64,000 nt of DNA, from positions 1-64,000 of the forward strand of contig JALHQU010000013.1 in NCBI GenBank assembly GCA_022841795.1. The letters run 5' to 3'. The first letter of the stretch is position 1; each line of letters opens with the position of its first letter. Positions 35,876-45,269 of this stretch are shown in pieces. The position numbers were made by a program, and so were the translations under genes. The notes under the pieces were generated by a model. The model was not told where the DNA came from. It searched no databases and worked only from the letters and a program-made list of their open reading frames with translations. The DNA comes from Fimbriiglobus sp. GTDB taxonomy: Bacteria; Planctomycetota; Planctomycetia; Gemmatales; Gemmataceae.

Positions 35876-36781
35876 ATGCTCTTCCGCCTGTCCGGCGTCA
35901 CCAAAACCTACGGCCGGATTACCGCCCTCCGCGACCTGAGCGTGGCCGCCGCCCCCGGCGCCGTCGGCCTGCTCGGGCCGAACGGGGCGGGCAAGACCAC
36001 CCTCATCCGCACCCTGCTCGGCCTGATCGGGTTCGATTCTGGCACCGGCGAAGTCCTCGGCCTCGACATCCGCACCCGCCGGCTGGACATCCGCCAGCGG
36101 GTCGGATTCATGCCCGAGGACGAGTGCCTGTTCCCCGGCGTGCCCGGCGTCGGGTTCGTGTCGTATGCCGGCGAGCTGTGCGGAATGGCCCCGGCCGACG
36201 CCATGCAGCGGGCGCACGAAGTCCTCAACTACGTCGGACTGGACGAGGCCCGGTACCGGCGGGTGGAGTCGTACTCCACCGGCATGAAGCAGCGGCTGAA
36301 GCTGGCCGCCGCCATCGTCCACGACCCGCAACTGCTCATCCTGGACGAGCCGACCAACGGCATGGACCCGGCCGGCCGGCAGGAGATGATCGACCTCGCC
36401 CGCGATCTGTCGCACGGCAAGGGGATGAGCCTCATCTTCTCCAGCCACCTGCTGCCGGACGTGGAGGCGGTGTGCGACCATCTGGTGGTGCTCGGCCGCG
36501 GGGCGCTGCTGGCGCAGGGGGGCATCCAGGAGTTGAAGAAGGCGCACCCGAACTCGTTCGACGTGCGGGTGAAGGGGGAGCCGGAGCCGTTCCTGGCCCG
36601 CCTGCGGGCGGCCGGGGCGGACGGCGAGGTGCGGGACGACGGGCTGCGGGTGCGGCTGCCGGACGGGGCCACCCCGGACCTGATCTGGCGGACCGCCGCC
36701 GCCCTGGGTGAACAGGTGCGGCACCTGCGGCCGCACCGCAGTTCGCTCGAAGACGTGTTCCTCGAAGCGGTCGGAGATTAG
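35876..36781 (+). CDS. ABC transporter ATP-binding protein
   Basis: Predicted 301 residues. Walker A LLGPNGAGKTTLIRTLLG, Q-loop region RQRVGFMPEDECLFPG, signature motif YSTGMKQRLKLAAAIVHDP, Walker B LLILDEPTNGMD, H-loop FSSHLLPDVE. The C-terminal 70 residues resemble the regulatory tail of CcmA/NatA-type exporter ATPases. It is the first gene of a four-gene block with two ATPase/permease pairs; two bases separate it from its permease gene. The substrate is unknown. Confidence 0.93.
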   Translation: MLFRLSGVTKTYGRITALRDLSVAAAPGAVGLLGPNGAGKTTLIRTLLGLIGFDSGTGEVLGLDIRTRRLDIRQRVGFMPEDECLFPGVPGVGFVSYAGELCGMAPADAMQRAHEVLNYVGLDEARYRRVESYSTGMKQRLKLAAAIVHDPQLLILDEPTNGMDPAGRQEMIDLARDLSHGKGMSLIFSSHLLPDVEAVCDHLVVLGRGALLAQGGIQELKKAHPNSFDVRVKGEPEPFLARLRAAGADGEVRDDGLRVRLPDGATPDLIWRTAAALGEQVRHLRPHRSSLEDVFLEAVGD

Positions 36782-36783
36782 CC

Positions 36784-38052
36784 ATGCCCATCTTCGACCA
36801 GGGGTACCAGCACTGGACGGGCACGCTGGCCGGGCACCGCTGGCGGTGGCTGGCGGTCAGCCGGCACGGCGTCCGCACCCTGCGGAAGAGCTGGGTGGTG
36901 CGGATCATGCTGTTCATCGCCTGGCTGCCGGCGCTCGCGCTGGTCGCCGCCCTCACCCTGTGGGGGCTGCTCGAACAGCAGGCGGCCACGGTGGTGGCGT
37001 TCCTCCAGCGGATCTTCCCGCCGGAGGTGATCGCCAGCCCGCAGGAGTACCGCTCGGCGGTCTGGACCGTCGCCTACTCGTACTTCTTCAAGGCCGAGCT
37101 GTTCTGCGCCCTGTTCCTGGTACTCACCGTCGGCCCGAGCCTGGTCAGCCGCGACCTGCGGTTCAACGCCCTGCCGCTGTACCTGTCCCGCCCGGTGCGG
37201 CGGATCGACTACTTCGTCGGCAAGCTGGGCGTCATCGCCTACTTCCTGATCGCCACCGTCATCGCCCCGGCGGTCGGCGCGTACCTGCTCGGGCTGGCGT
37301 TCAGCCTCGACCTGGGGGTGGTCCGCGACACCCACCGCCTGCTGTGGGCCAGCCTGGGGTACGGGGCGGTGATCGCGCTGTCGGCCGGCACCCTCATGCT
37401 GGCGCTGTCGTCGCTGTCCCGCCGGTCCATCTACGTCGGCCTGGCCTGGGCCGGGTTCATCTTCCTCGGACACATGGTCAGCACCATCATGATGGGGGTG
37501 CAGGGCGACATCGACCGCCGGGAGATCGTGCAGACCGGCATCAAGCAGTGGGTGGAGAAGAACCCACCGCCGCCGGGGGTGGAGATGTATGGCCCGTACC
37601 CGTCGTTCCGGGGCCGTGTATCGCGGGAGAAGGGGAAGGAGCCGACGGCCGAAGAGAAAGCCCGCGAGAAGTGGATGAACGGGTGGTCGCAGGCCCACGG
37701 CGACCTGCAGACCCAGGTCGAGACCAAACGAGCCGAACAGGCGCCGACCGACTGGCGACCGCTGCTGTCCTACGCCACCAACCTGGACCGGATGGGCGAC
37801 TGGCTGCTCGACACCGACGCCGCCTGGGTGACGCTCGGCAAGACGGTGGAGCGCCCGCGGGCGATGGCCGGCCCGCTCGCCCGGAACCAGGGCATCCAGA
37901 TTTCCACCGGCCCGGTGAACGACCGCCGGCTGGCGGACCGTATGGCGTGGCAGTACCCGTGGTACTGGTCGGCCGGCGTGCTCGGCGGGGCGTGGCTGCT
38001 GTCCGTGTTCGTCCTCACCCGCCGGGTGAAATCCCTGGACCGGCTGAAATAG
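36784..38052 (+). CDS. ABC-2-like permease
   Basis: Predicted 422 residues. The N-terminus is cytoplasmic (YQHWTGTLAGHRWRWLAVSRHG). Six or so hydrophobic helices follow, including IMLFIAWLPALALVAALTLW, FKAELFCALFLVLTVGPSLV, LGVIAYFLIATVIAPAVGAYLLGLAF and a last one near GVLGGAWLLSVFVLTRRV. A soluble loop of about 150 residues (REIVQTGIKQWVEKNPPPPG to RLADRMAWQ) lies before the last helix. It partners the ATPase immediately upstream. The stop codon touches a palindrome at 38051. Confidence 0.85.
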   Translation: MPIFDQGYQHWTGTLAGHRWRWLAVSRHGVRTLRKSWVVRIMLFIAWLPALALVAALTLWGLLEQQAATVVAFLQRIFPPEVIASPQEYRSAVWTVAYSYFFKAELFCALFLVLTVGPSLVSRDLRFNALPLYLSRPVRRIDYFVGKLGVIAYFLIATVIAPAVGAYLLGLAFSLDLGVVRDTHRLLWASLGYGAVIALSAGTLMLALSSLSRRSIYVGLAWAGFIFLGHMVSTIMMGVQGDIDRREIVQTGIKQWVEKNPPPPGVEMYGPYPSFRGRVSREKGKEPTAEEKAREKWMNGWSQAHGDLQTQVETKRAEQAPTDWRPLLSYATNLDRMGDWLLDTDAAWVTLGKTVERPRAMAGPLARNQGIQISTGPVNDRRLADRMAWQYPWYWSAGVLGGAWLLSVFVLTRRVKSLDRLK

Positions 38053-38092
38053 CCGCTCGCGGCTTCGCGGGGCGCGAAGCCGCGAGCGGCTC
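38051..38092. repeat. Palindromic repeat, family J (19-bp arms)
   Basis: Arms AGCCGCTCGCGGCTTCGCG and the complement, 4-base loop. It begins inside the TAG stop codon of the first permease; half a related copy (AAAGCCGCTTGCGGCTTCGC) follows the second permease stop at 39882. Confidence 0.9.
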
Positions 38093-38107
38093 CCAAGACG
38101 AGTTCCC

Positions 38108-39034
38108 ATGACCCCTCTCATCGCCTTCGACGGCGTGTCCAAGTGGTACGGGCAGGTGATCGGCCTGAACAAGCTGACCCTGCACATCCCCGCGGGCGTC
38201 ACCGGCCTACTCGGGCCGAACGGGGCGGGCAAGTCCACGCTGTTGCAACTGGCGACCGGCCAACTGCGGCCGAGCCAGGGCACGGTGCGCGTGTTCGGTC
38301 AGCCGGTGTGGGACAACCCGGCCCTGAACCGGCTGATCGGCCTGTGCCCGGAACAGGACGCCTTCTACGAGTGGATGACCGGGCACGACTTCGTCCGCAC
38401 CTGCGCCCGCCTGGGCGGGATGGGCCGGCGGGAGGCGACGGCGGCGGCGGACACGGCGATGGACCGGGTGGGCATGACCGAACACATGCACCGGGCGGTG
38501 CGGGGGTACTCGAAGGGGATGCGGCAGCGGACGAAGCTGGCCCAGGCGCTCGTCCACACCCCGCGGGTGCTGTTCCTGGACGAGCCGCTCACCGGCACCG
38601 ACCCGGTCGCCCGCCGCGACCTGATCGACGTCATCCGCGAGATGGGGAACGCCGGGTGCAGTGTGCTGGTGTCCAGCCACGTCCTCCACGAAATCCAGTC
38701 GCTGACGCAGCGGGTGGTGCTGCTGCACCGCGGGCGGCTGGTGGCCGAGGGGCACGTCCGCGAGATCCGCACCCTGATCGACAAGCACCCGCACCGCATC
38801 GTGCTGGTGTGCGACCGCTACCGCGACCTGGCGGCGGAGCTGGCCGGGTGCGACGACGTGGACGGCATCAAGTTCCTGCACGACCAGGGCGGGCTGATGG
38901 TGGAGACCCGCCAGCCGGACGTGTTCTACGCCCGCCTGCCGCAACTCGCCCTGTCCGACGGGCTGGCGGTGCGGGAGGTGTACTCCGACGACGACAACCT
39001 GGAAGCCGTGTTCAAGTACCTGGTGAGCAAATGA
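38108..39034 (+). CDS. ABC transporter ATP-binding protein
   Basis: Predicted 308 residues. Walker A LLGPNGAGKSTLLQLATG, Q-loop IGLCPEQDAFYEW, signature YSKGMRQRTKLAQALVHTP, Walker B VLFLDEPLTGTD, H-loop VSSHVLHEIQ. It is a paralogue of the 35876 gene and ends in a four-base overlap with its permease. The two ATPases differ enough that each probably serves its own permease, or all four form one heteromeric exporter. Confidence 0.93.
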   Translation: MTPLIAFDGVSKWYGQVIGLNKLTLHIPAGVTGLLGPNGAGKSTLLQLATGQLRPSQGTVRVFGQPVWDNPALNRLIGLCPEQDAFYEWMTGHDFVRTCARLGGMGRREATAAADTAMDRVGMTEHMHRAVRGYSKGMRQRTKLAQALVHTPRVLFLDEPLTGTDPVARRDLIDVIREMGNAGCSVLVSSHVLHEIQSLTQRVVLLHRGRLVAEGHVREIRTLIDKHPHRIVLVCDRYRDLAAELAGCDDVDGIKFLHDQGGLMVETRQPDVFYARLPQLALSDGLAVREVYSDDDNLEAVFKYLVSK

Positions 39035-39882
39035 CCGCCGCCGACCTCACCGTCCCCCGCCGGTCCTTCGCCGCCGAACTGTCGGCCGCCGCCGCGCTGT
39101 TCGCCCTCACCGTGCGGCAGCACACCCACGGCCGGCGGCTGCTGGTACTCGGCGGGCTGTACCTGCTGCCGTGCGTGCTGGCCGTCGTCCTGCGGCTGCT
39201 CCCCCGCCCGGCCCCGGCCGACGCGGTCGAGTTCGCCCTGGTGTTCACCCTGCTGCCGCACGGCCTGGCCCCGCTCACCGCCCTGCTGTACGCCGCCGGC
39301 ATCGTGTCCGACGAGGTGGAGGAGCAGACGCTGACGTACCTGCTGCTGCGGTCGGTGCCGAAGTGGATGCTGTACCTGACCAAGCTGCTGGCGACGCTGT
39401 GCGTGACGACGGCCCTCGTCGCCGTGTCGGTCGTCGCCCTGTACCTGGCGATCTACGCCGGCACGCCCGAGTTCTGGACCGAGGCGGTGCCGCGGTGCAC
39501 TCGGGTGATCGGGGTGATGGCCCTCGCCCAGGTGGGGTACTGCACGCTGTTCGGCGGCATCGGGCTGCTCACCCGCCGGTCGCTGATCGCCGGCATCGCG
39601 TACATCGTGGCGGTGGAGGGGATTTTGGCGAACCTGGACTTCGTCGGCCGGACGGTGACGCTGGTGTACTTCGCCCGCACCCTCACCCTCCGCTGGATCG
39701 ACCTGCCGGCCGAGCAACTCCGCCGCTGCCAGGACGTGTGGGGGATGGAAGACCTGACCAAGCTGCCGTCGGCCGGGCAGTGCGTACTCACGATCCTGGT
39801 GTTCGGGGTGGCGGTGTCCCTCGTTTCGTCGGTCTGGTTCGCCCGCAGCGAGTACCGGGTGAAAACCCCCGGCGGGGACTAA
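39031..39882 (+). CDS. ABC-2-type permease
   Basis: Predicted 283 residues with about six helices. It starts in an ATGA overlap with the ATPase gene. The family pattern GIVSDEVEEQTLTYLLLRSVPKWMLYLTKLLA (the conserved cytoplasmic motif of ABC-2 permeases in which a short-chain loop follows the first helix pair) is clear, with further helices LVAVSVVALYLAIYAG, VMALAQVGYCTLFGGIGLL and CVLTILVFGVAVSLVSSVWFA. It partners the ATPase at 38108. Confidence 0.88.
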   Translation: MTAADLTVPRRSFAAELSAAAALFALTVRQHTHGRRLLVLGGLYLLPCVLAVVLRLLPRPAPADAVEFALVFTLLPHGLAPLTALLYAAGIVSDEVEEQTLTYLLLRSVPKWMLYLTKLLATLCVTTALVAVSVVALYLAIYAGTPEFWTEAVPRCTRVIGVMALAQVGYCTLFGGIGLLTRRSLIAGIAYIVAVEGILANLDFVGRTVTLVYFARTLTLRWIDLPAEQLRRCQDVWGMEDLTKLPSAGQCVLTILVFGVAVSLVSSVWFARSEYRVKTPGGD

Positions 39883-40039
39883 AGCCGCTTGCGGCTTCGC
39901 CGCCGGTGTGGGCTGCCACTTTCTCTTCAGTGAGCGGGGGTGAACGGCCGATACCAACTGTTCGCGCGCAAGATCGACCGAAGGCCGCGTTCCCGGAACG
40001 GGGTGCCTCTCCCGCACCCTCACACCCGAGGATTCCGCC

Positions 40040-40459
40040 ATGAGGACGCTCACGTTCGGTCTGGTCGCCGCCACGGCCGTCGCCCTGTCCGCCACCTCCG
40101 CTACCGCCCAGTTCATCGTCCACCCGGGGGCCGGTCACGGCCGCGGGGTGGTGGTGTCGCCGGGGTACGGGTCCAGCGGGTGGGGCGGGTCTCAGTTCGC
40201 CCCGCAGTACGGCCGCTCGCTGTACTCGCCGGGGTTCGCCCAACCGGGGTTCGGGTACGGACGCTCGCTGTACTCGCCCGGGTTCGGCGGCTCGCCCTAC
40301 GGCAACTCGTTCTATGGCGGTGGGAATCGGCACCCGTCCTACGGGTTCGGACACTTCGACTACGTCCCCGGCCACTTCGACCGGCACGGCAACCACTACC
40401 ACTACCACCCCGGCCACTACCACTACCACGCGCCGGGCACCCGCGCCCCGCGGCACTAA
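40040..40459 (+). CDS. Secreted His/Tyr/Gly-rich protein
   Basis: Predicted 139 residues with a signal peptide (MRTLTFGLVAATAVALSATSATAQF); GAGG is upstream. The mature part is rich in Gly, Tyr, Ser and Phe, with near repeats (YGRSLYSPGFAQPGFGYGRSL...) of the unit YGRSLYSPGF. It ends in a His/Tyr-rich tail (HGNHYHYHPGHYHYH) that should bind metals such as Cu, Ni or Zn. It could be a structural, adhesive or metal-scavenging envelope protein. No family is recognised. Confidence 0.75.
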   Translation: MRTLTFGLVAATAVALSATSATAQFIVHPGAGHGRGVVVSPGYGSSGWGGSQFAPQYGRSLYSPGFAQPGFGYGRSLYSPGFGGSPYGNSFYGGGNRHPSYGFGHFDYVPGHFDRHGNHYHYHPGHYHYHAPGTRAPRH

Positions 40460-40470
40460 CGATGCGTCCG

Positions 40471-41856
40471 TCACCCGGCCCGCGGCAGGCACACGTTGAA
40501 TGTGGTGCCGCGGCCGACCTCGCTCCGCACCTTCACGTTCCCCTTCATCCCCTGCGCCAGGTGCTTGACGATGGCCAGCCCGAGGCCGGTGCCGCCCATC
40601 TCCCGGCTGCGGGCCTTGTCCACCCGGTAGAACCGCTCGAAGATCCGCGGCTGGTCGGCCGCCGGGATGCCGATGCCGGTGTCCTCCACCTCCAGGCACA
40701 CGTTCCGCTCGGCCGCCCGCCACCGCACGGTGATCCGCCCGCCGGCCGGGGTGTACTTGATGGCGTTGTCCACCAGGTTGTCCAGCAGGATGGCCAGCCC
40801 CTCCTCGTCGGCGAACGCGGCCAGGTCGGGCGGGGTGTCGGCCAGGGCCACCCCGTTCAGCGTCAGCCCCTTCGCCTCGGCGCGGGTGCGGTGCCGGTCC
40901 AGGCAGGTGTGCACGGCGTCGTCCACCGCCACCGGCTCGGGCTGCAGAGACGTTTCCGCCGACTCGATGCGGGCCAGGCTGAGCAGGTCCTCGATCAGCC
41001 GCTGCTGCCGCTCCGCCTGGTCGGCGATCTCGTGCAGGAACAGGCCGCGGGCGTTCGGGTCGTCCACCGCCCCGTCGATCAGCGTCTCCACGCTGCTCTT
41101 GATGTTCGCCAGCGGCGTCTTCAGCTCGTGGCTCACGTTCGCTACGAACTCCTGCCGCAGCCGCTCCAGCCGCCGCAGCTCGGTGGTGTCGTGCACCACC
41201 AGCACCGCCCCGCGGGTGGCCTCGCCGGGCAGCCGGGAGGCGTACAGCGTCAGGAACTTGTCCACCGGCCCCTTCCAGTCCAGCTCCCGCCGCTGCGGCC
41301 CGCCGCCGGACACCGCCTGCTCCACCACCTCCCGCACCGACCGCTGGCGGGTGGCCTCCCACAGCACCCGCCCGACCACCTGCGCCGGGTCGAACTCGAG
41401 CAACTCCCCGGCCCGCTCGTTGGCGAACACCACCCGCTGCTGGTCGTCGATCGCCACCACGCCTTCCACCATGCCGGACAGGATGGTGCGGAGCTGCTCG
41501 CGGTCGTACTCGATCTTGGCGAACGACAGGGCCAGCCGGTCGGTCATGGCGTTGAACGTGCGGGCCAGGGTGACGAACTCGCGGCCGCCGCCGACGTGCA
41601 GCTGGTGGGTGAAATCCCCCTCGGCCAGCCGGCGGGCGCCGGCCGACAGGTCCACCAGCGGGCGGGTGAACCGGCGGGCGAGCAGGTACGCCACCCCGGC
41701 CGCCGCCACCACCACCGCCAGTACCGCCGGCACCACCTGCGTGGACAACTCGGCGAACAGCTCGTCCCCGCGGGTCTGCTGACGGACCAGCACCCCGAGC
41801 AGGGCGACCGGCAGCACCACCAGCAGCACGAAGGTGAGGTACAGGCGCCAGAACAT
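40471..41856 (-). CDS. Membrane sensor histidine kinase (PhoR/WalK-like)
   Basis: Predicted 461 residues. Two helices at the N-terminus (FWRLYLTFVLLVVLPVALLG and PAVLAVVVAAAGVAYLLA) flank only a short external loop. Then come a HAMP domain (RRFTRPLVDLSAGARRLAEGDF), a PAS domain (ILSGMVEGVVAIDDQQRVVFANERA), HisKA with the phosphorylated His in FVANVSHELKTPLANI, and a HATPase with NLVDNAIKYTP, VEDTGIGIP and GGTGLGLAIVKHL. No response regulator gene is adjacent, so it is an orphan kinase here. It is convergent with the His-rich gene, 11 bases apart. Confidence 0.93.
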   Translation of the reverse strand: MFWRLYLTFVLLVVLPVALLGVLVRQQTRGDELFAELSTQVVPAVLAVVVAAAGVAYLLARRFTRPLVDLSAGARRLAEGDFTHQLHVGGGREFVTLARTFNAMTDRLALSFAKIEYDREQLRTILSGMVEGVVAIDDQQRVVFANERAGELLEFDPAQVVGRVLWEATRQRSVREVVEQAVSGGGPQRRELDWKGPVDKFLTLYASRLPGEATRGAVLVVHDTTELRRLERLRQEFVANVSHELKTPLANIKSSVETLIDGAVDDPNARGLFLHEIADQAERQQRLIEDLLSLARIESAETSLQPEPVAVDDAVHTCLDRHRTRAEAKGLTLNGVALADTPPDLAAFADEEGLAILLDNLVDNAIKYTPAGGRITVRWRAAERNVCLEVEDTGIGIPAADQPRIFERFYRVDKARSREMGGTGLGLAIVKHLAQGMKGNVKVRSEVGRGTTFNVCLPRAG

Positions 41857-41943
41857 GGTCGGGGACGGCCGGGAGGACGGCGGACGAATCGAGCCATCCT
41901 AGCGACGCCGCCCCCGGTCGTGTGTGAGGATGGTGTGAGGTCT

Positions 41944-42021
41944 GGTGAACCCCGACCGCCAGGTCGGTGGGTGCTAGCCAGTCGCCTCTCGCACCCACCG
42001 ACCTGGCGGTCGGGGTTCACC
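41944..42021. repeat. Palindromic repeat, family C (31-bp arms)
   Basis: Perfect arms beginning GGTGAACCCCGACCGCCAGG, 16-base centre, in the gap upstream of the kinase. Confidence 0.95.
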
Positions 42022-42024
42022 CCG

Positions 42025-44772
42025 TTACGGACCGTCCGACTGCACGTTCGCCGCCAGCACCTTGCCGATCTGCTCCTTCAGCTCGTCCAGGTGCGCCTTC
42101 ACCGTGTCGTCTTTCTCCGACTTCAGGGCTTCGTCGATCCGCTTGACCGCCTCCTTCAGGTGCATCCGCGCCAGCGACTTGGCGTCCGGCGGGATCGGCC
42201 CGCCGCCGGTCAGCAGCAGGAACAGCGAGCTGTACACCGGCTTGCCGAGCACGAACCCGCCCAGCCGGGCGACGTACTCCCGCTGCAGGTTCCGGCGGAT
42301 GACCGACGACTTCGGCCCGCCCGCCTTCACGTCCACCTTCCCGTCGCCGGCCGGCAGGTCGGCGAACGCCGCGTCCGACACCGCCCGGAACACCTCGGCC
42401 ACCTGCAGCGGCTTGTCCTCCGCCTTCTGCAGCCGGGCCGAGTTCTGCACCCGCGACAGCGTGTCCCCGTTCAGCAACTCGTCCAGCACCGCCTGGTGGA
42501 CGGCCAGCGCCCGGTCCACCACCGGGTACTCGGTGGCCGTGGCCGCCCGCGTGTTCCCCCAGTGGACCCAGCGGTCGGCGGCCAGCTTCCGCAGCAGGTC
42601 CGGCGGGAAGTCGAACGCCGCGTCAGACAGGATGTTCTCCTTCAGGAACGCCAGCGCCTCCCGCTGCTTGTCCGGCGAGGTGGGCACGAACGGGTCACGG
42701 GCGTTGGCGTCGCCCTTGTGGTCGCGGTGCAGGGCCGACCCGCCGACGAACCGCGCCGCCAGCGTGCCCGAGTTGCCGTACTCGCTCAGCAGCACCCCGA
42801 ACGCCGCCCGCGCCCGCTGGTATCCTTCCCCCTTGTCCACCAGCTTCTCCACGCCGGGGATGAGTTCCCGTGACAGCTTCAGCCGGTCCTTGGCGAACCG
42901 CAGCGGGTCGGACCCCAGGTCCCACTGGTTCACCAGCGGGTCGTTCGTGCCGTACAGGTCCTCGTCCGTGCCGTAGATGAGCGCCGGCTCGGCCGCCCGC
43001 CCGGCGATCTTCGCCAGCTGCTCGTCGCTGCCGGCCGGGGTGTAAGCGTACTCGATCGCCCAGTAGTCGTAGGCGCCGAGCGTGGGGGTGAAGTAGTGCC
43101 CCTGCTTGCTCCCCTTCGGGGCGATGTTCGACGGGTTGTAGTCCATCACCGACCCGACCAGCCCCTGCTTGCCGGTGATCGCCGTGTCGTGCAACTGCTC
43201 GGTCTTCAGTACGGTGCTGCCTTTGAAGTTGTGCCGCAGGCCGAGGGTGTGCCCGACCTCGTGCATGGCCGTCTCCTTGATCGCCTGGAGGAGCAGTTCC
43301 TCCGGCACTTTCTCGCCCTCCTTCAGGTTCAGCCCGTCGCGGGCGGCGACGGCCAGTACCGCCAGCCCGAGTTCGTTCGTCTTGTGGGCGGCGCACTGGC
43401 AGTACCCGTGGGCGACGGCGGCGGCCAGCCGCTCCTGGCGGGCGGCCGGGGTCTTCGGCTCGTTCCGGTCGTCCCACCCCAGGTTGTCCCGCAGGCGGTC
43501 GAGCGGGTGCATCGGCAGGGTCCACCCGCGGCGGGCGGCCTGCAGCGGGCTGGCCGGGTCGAACGGCTTGCCGGCGGCGTCCTTGAACAGCCGGGCTTCC
43601 CCCTTGTACGTCCGCACCATGCTGGCGTCGAACAGGATGTCGGCGTCCAGGATTTCGCCGGTGAACGGGTTCGCCCGGCTCGGCCCGATGGCGTAGGACA
43701 CCTCGGACGTGATCCAGCGGAAGGTGGCGTAGCTGATGTCCTCCGGGTCGAACTCCTCCCCTTCCTGCTGCCGCACTTCAATCGCATCGCGGAACCCGAT
43801 CTTCTCGAACGCCTTGTTCCACTCCAGAATCCCTTCGCGGACCGCCGCCCGGTACTCGTCCGGCACGCTGTTCTCGATCCAGAACACGATCTTCTTCTTC
43901 GGCGGCACCAGCTTCGCCCCGTCCTTCCACGGGCTGCCGTCCGCCCGCTCCAGCCGCCAGCGGTTGACGTACCGCACGAACGGGGTGTCCGCCCCGTCCT
44001 TCGAGAAGTCCTTCAGCACGGTGGTGAAGTGGCCCACCCGGTCGTCGGCCTTCCGCGGCTGGTACACCGGGTCGGGCAGTTCCACCAGCCCGTAGTGCAG
44101 CACCACCGTCGCCCCGCGGCGGTCGATCACCTCGTTCCCGCCGCTCATCCCCACCCGCCGGGTGTTCGCCCCGACCACCGTGGCCGCCACCTGCAGTTCG
44201 ATGTTCTTCTTGAACGCCTTGATCTTGTGCCAGGTGGTGCGGTCGCGGTCGATGAACCCGGCCCGCAGGTCGGCGAAGTCGGTGAAGAACAACTGGCTCA
44301 GCTCCACCACCACGCTCGCCTTCATCGGGTTGAGGGTGCGGATCGGCAGGCTGGCCAGGATGCTGTCCGAGTAGGTGGTGTCCAGCGCCTTCGCCTCCGG
44401 GCTGCCCATCTTGGCCGTGAACCGCACGTTCTTCCGCACCACGAACACCCGGTCGCCCACCTTGCGGAACACGATCACCCACTGGTCGTCGCTGTTCAGG
44501 GTGGTGCCGCCGACGCCCGCCCCCTTGGCGATGGCCACCGGCATGAGGTACGGCTTGTCGAACTGGAACGGCTGGATCTCGGCGAACAGGCTCTCGTCCT
44601 TGTGGTGCAGGGTGAACAGCCCGTCGTACACCTTGGCGCCCTTCACCACGGTGGCGAAGTCCGGGAACTTCTTCTCCGGCACGTCCGGGGCGGACGCCGG
44701 CGGGGCGGACACCGGCTGGGCGAACCCAGCGGATGCCGTCAGGAGGAGTGCGAGACCGGCGATGCGGATCAT
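42025..44772 (-). CDS. Zinc-dependent metalloprotease (DUF5117/DUF4953 type)
   Basis: Predicted 915 residues with a signal peptide (MIRIAGLALLLTASAGFAQP). The N-terminal half fits the DUF5117-like region (YDGLFTLHHKDESLFAEIQ, DQWVIVFRKVGDRVFVVRKN). The catalytic metzincin motif HEVGHTLGLRHNF is near residue 510-520, followed by VMDYNPSNIAPKG, a possible Met-turn. The C-terminal part is DUF4953-like. It is probably a secreted or periplasmic protease. A longer frame would add 18 basic residues; the signal peptide supports the chosen start. Confidence 0.9.
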   Translation of the reverse strand: MIRIAGLALLLTASAGFAQPVSAPPASAPDVPEKKFPDFATVVKGAKVYDGLFTLHHKDESLFAEIQPFQFDKPYLMPVAIAKGAGVGGTTLNSDDQWVIVFRKVGDRVFVVRKNVRFTAKMGSPEAKALDTTYSDSILASLPIRTLNPMKASVVVELSQLFFTDFADLRAGFIDRDRTTWHKIKAFKKNIELQVAATVVGANTRRVGMSGGNEVIDRRGATVVLHYGLVELPDPVYQPRKADDRVGHFTTVLKDFSKDGADTPFVRYVNRWRLERADGSPWKDGAKLVPPKKKIVFWIENSVPDEYRAAVREGILEWNKAFEKIGFRDAIEVRQQEGEEFDPEDISYATFRWITSEVSYAIGPSRANPFTGEILDADILFDASMVRTYKGEARLFKDAAGKPFDPASPLQAARRGWTLPMHPLDRLRDNLGWDDRNEPKTPAARQERLAAAVAHGYCQCAAHKTNELGLAVLAVAARDGLNLKEGEKVPEELLLQAIKETAMHEVGHTLGLRHNFKGSTVLKTEQLHDTAITGKQGLVGSVMDYNPSNIAPKGSKQGHYFTPTLGAYDYWAIEYAYTPAGSDEQLAKIAGRAAEPALIYGTDEDLYGTNDPLVNQWDLGSDPLRFAKDRLKLSRELIPGVEKLVDKGEGYQRARAAFGVLLSEYGNSGTLAARFVGGSALHRDHKGDANARDPFVPTSPDKQREALAFLKENILSDAAFDFPPDLLRKLAADRWVHWGNTRAATATEYPVVDRALAVHQAVLDELLNGDTLSRVQNSARLQKAEDKPLQVAEVFRAVSDAAFADLPAGDGKVDVKAGGPKSSVIRRNLQREYVARLGGFVLGKPVYSSLFLLLTGGGPIPPDAKSLARMHLKEAVKRIDEALKSEKDDTVKAHLDELKEQIGKVLAANVQSDGP

Positions 44773-44923
44773 GGGAGCGACCCCGAGGCGAACGGACCGC
44801 CGGCGGCAGCGTGCGACCGGCGGCATGTCATTCAGGGTATGTGATGGAATGGGTAAGGTGCAAGGACGGAAGCGGTCGTAGCGGTTGGATGTGACGTGGG
44901 GATTGCCGGTTGTGCCGAAAACG

Positions 44924-45106
44924 CTACTTCCCCTCGGGCGGCGGTGGCGGGGCCGGGCGGTCCCAGTCCTCGACCGGGGCGCACCGCACCGGGTTGCCGA
45001 CCACCGCCCGCTTGCCCTGCACCAGCGGGTCGTCAGCGTAGGGCTTCTTCGCCCACGAACACCCGGCGGCGGCGAGCAGCAGAAGGAGCGGAACGCCGCG
45101 GGTCAT
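44924..45106 (-). CDS. Small predicted lipoprotein (60 aa)
   Basis: Predicted 60 residues, MTRGVPLLLLLAAAGCSWAKK..., with lipobox LAAAGC. The short mature part has a second Cys (NPVRCAPVEDWDRP) and a Pro-rich end. The same LAAAGC signal occurs in the lipoprotein at 7790. It starts just upstream of the compound palindrome at 45122. Function unknown. Confidence 0.65.
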   Translation of the reverse strand: MTRGVPLLLLLAAAGCSWAKKPYADDPLVQGKRAVVGNPVRCAPVEDWDRPAPPPPPEGK

Positions 45107-45121
45107 GCGGGGGTGGCCCAT

Positions 45122-45261
45122 AAGTAGTAGGCACACTCCGTGTGCCGTTTCAGGTGAACCCCGACCGCCAGGGAGGGGGTGCGTGATCGACACCCCCTCC
45201 CTGGCGGTCGGGGTTCACCCAGAGAAGATGCAGAACGGCACACGGAGTGTGCCTACTACTT
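45122..45261. repeat. Nested palindromes: family C inside family D
   Basis: The outer 28-base arms begin AAGTAGTAGGCACACTCCGT (45122-45149 and 45234-45261). Within their loop lies a complete family C palindrome (29-base arms, 45153-45181 and 45191-45219). Confidence 0.96.
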
Positions 45262-45269
45262 ACCGGACT

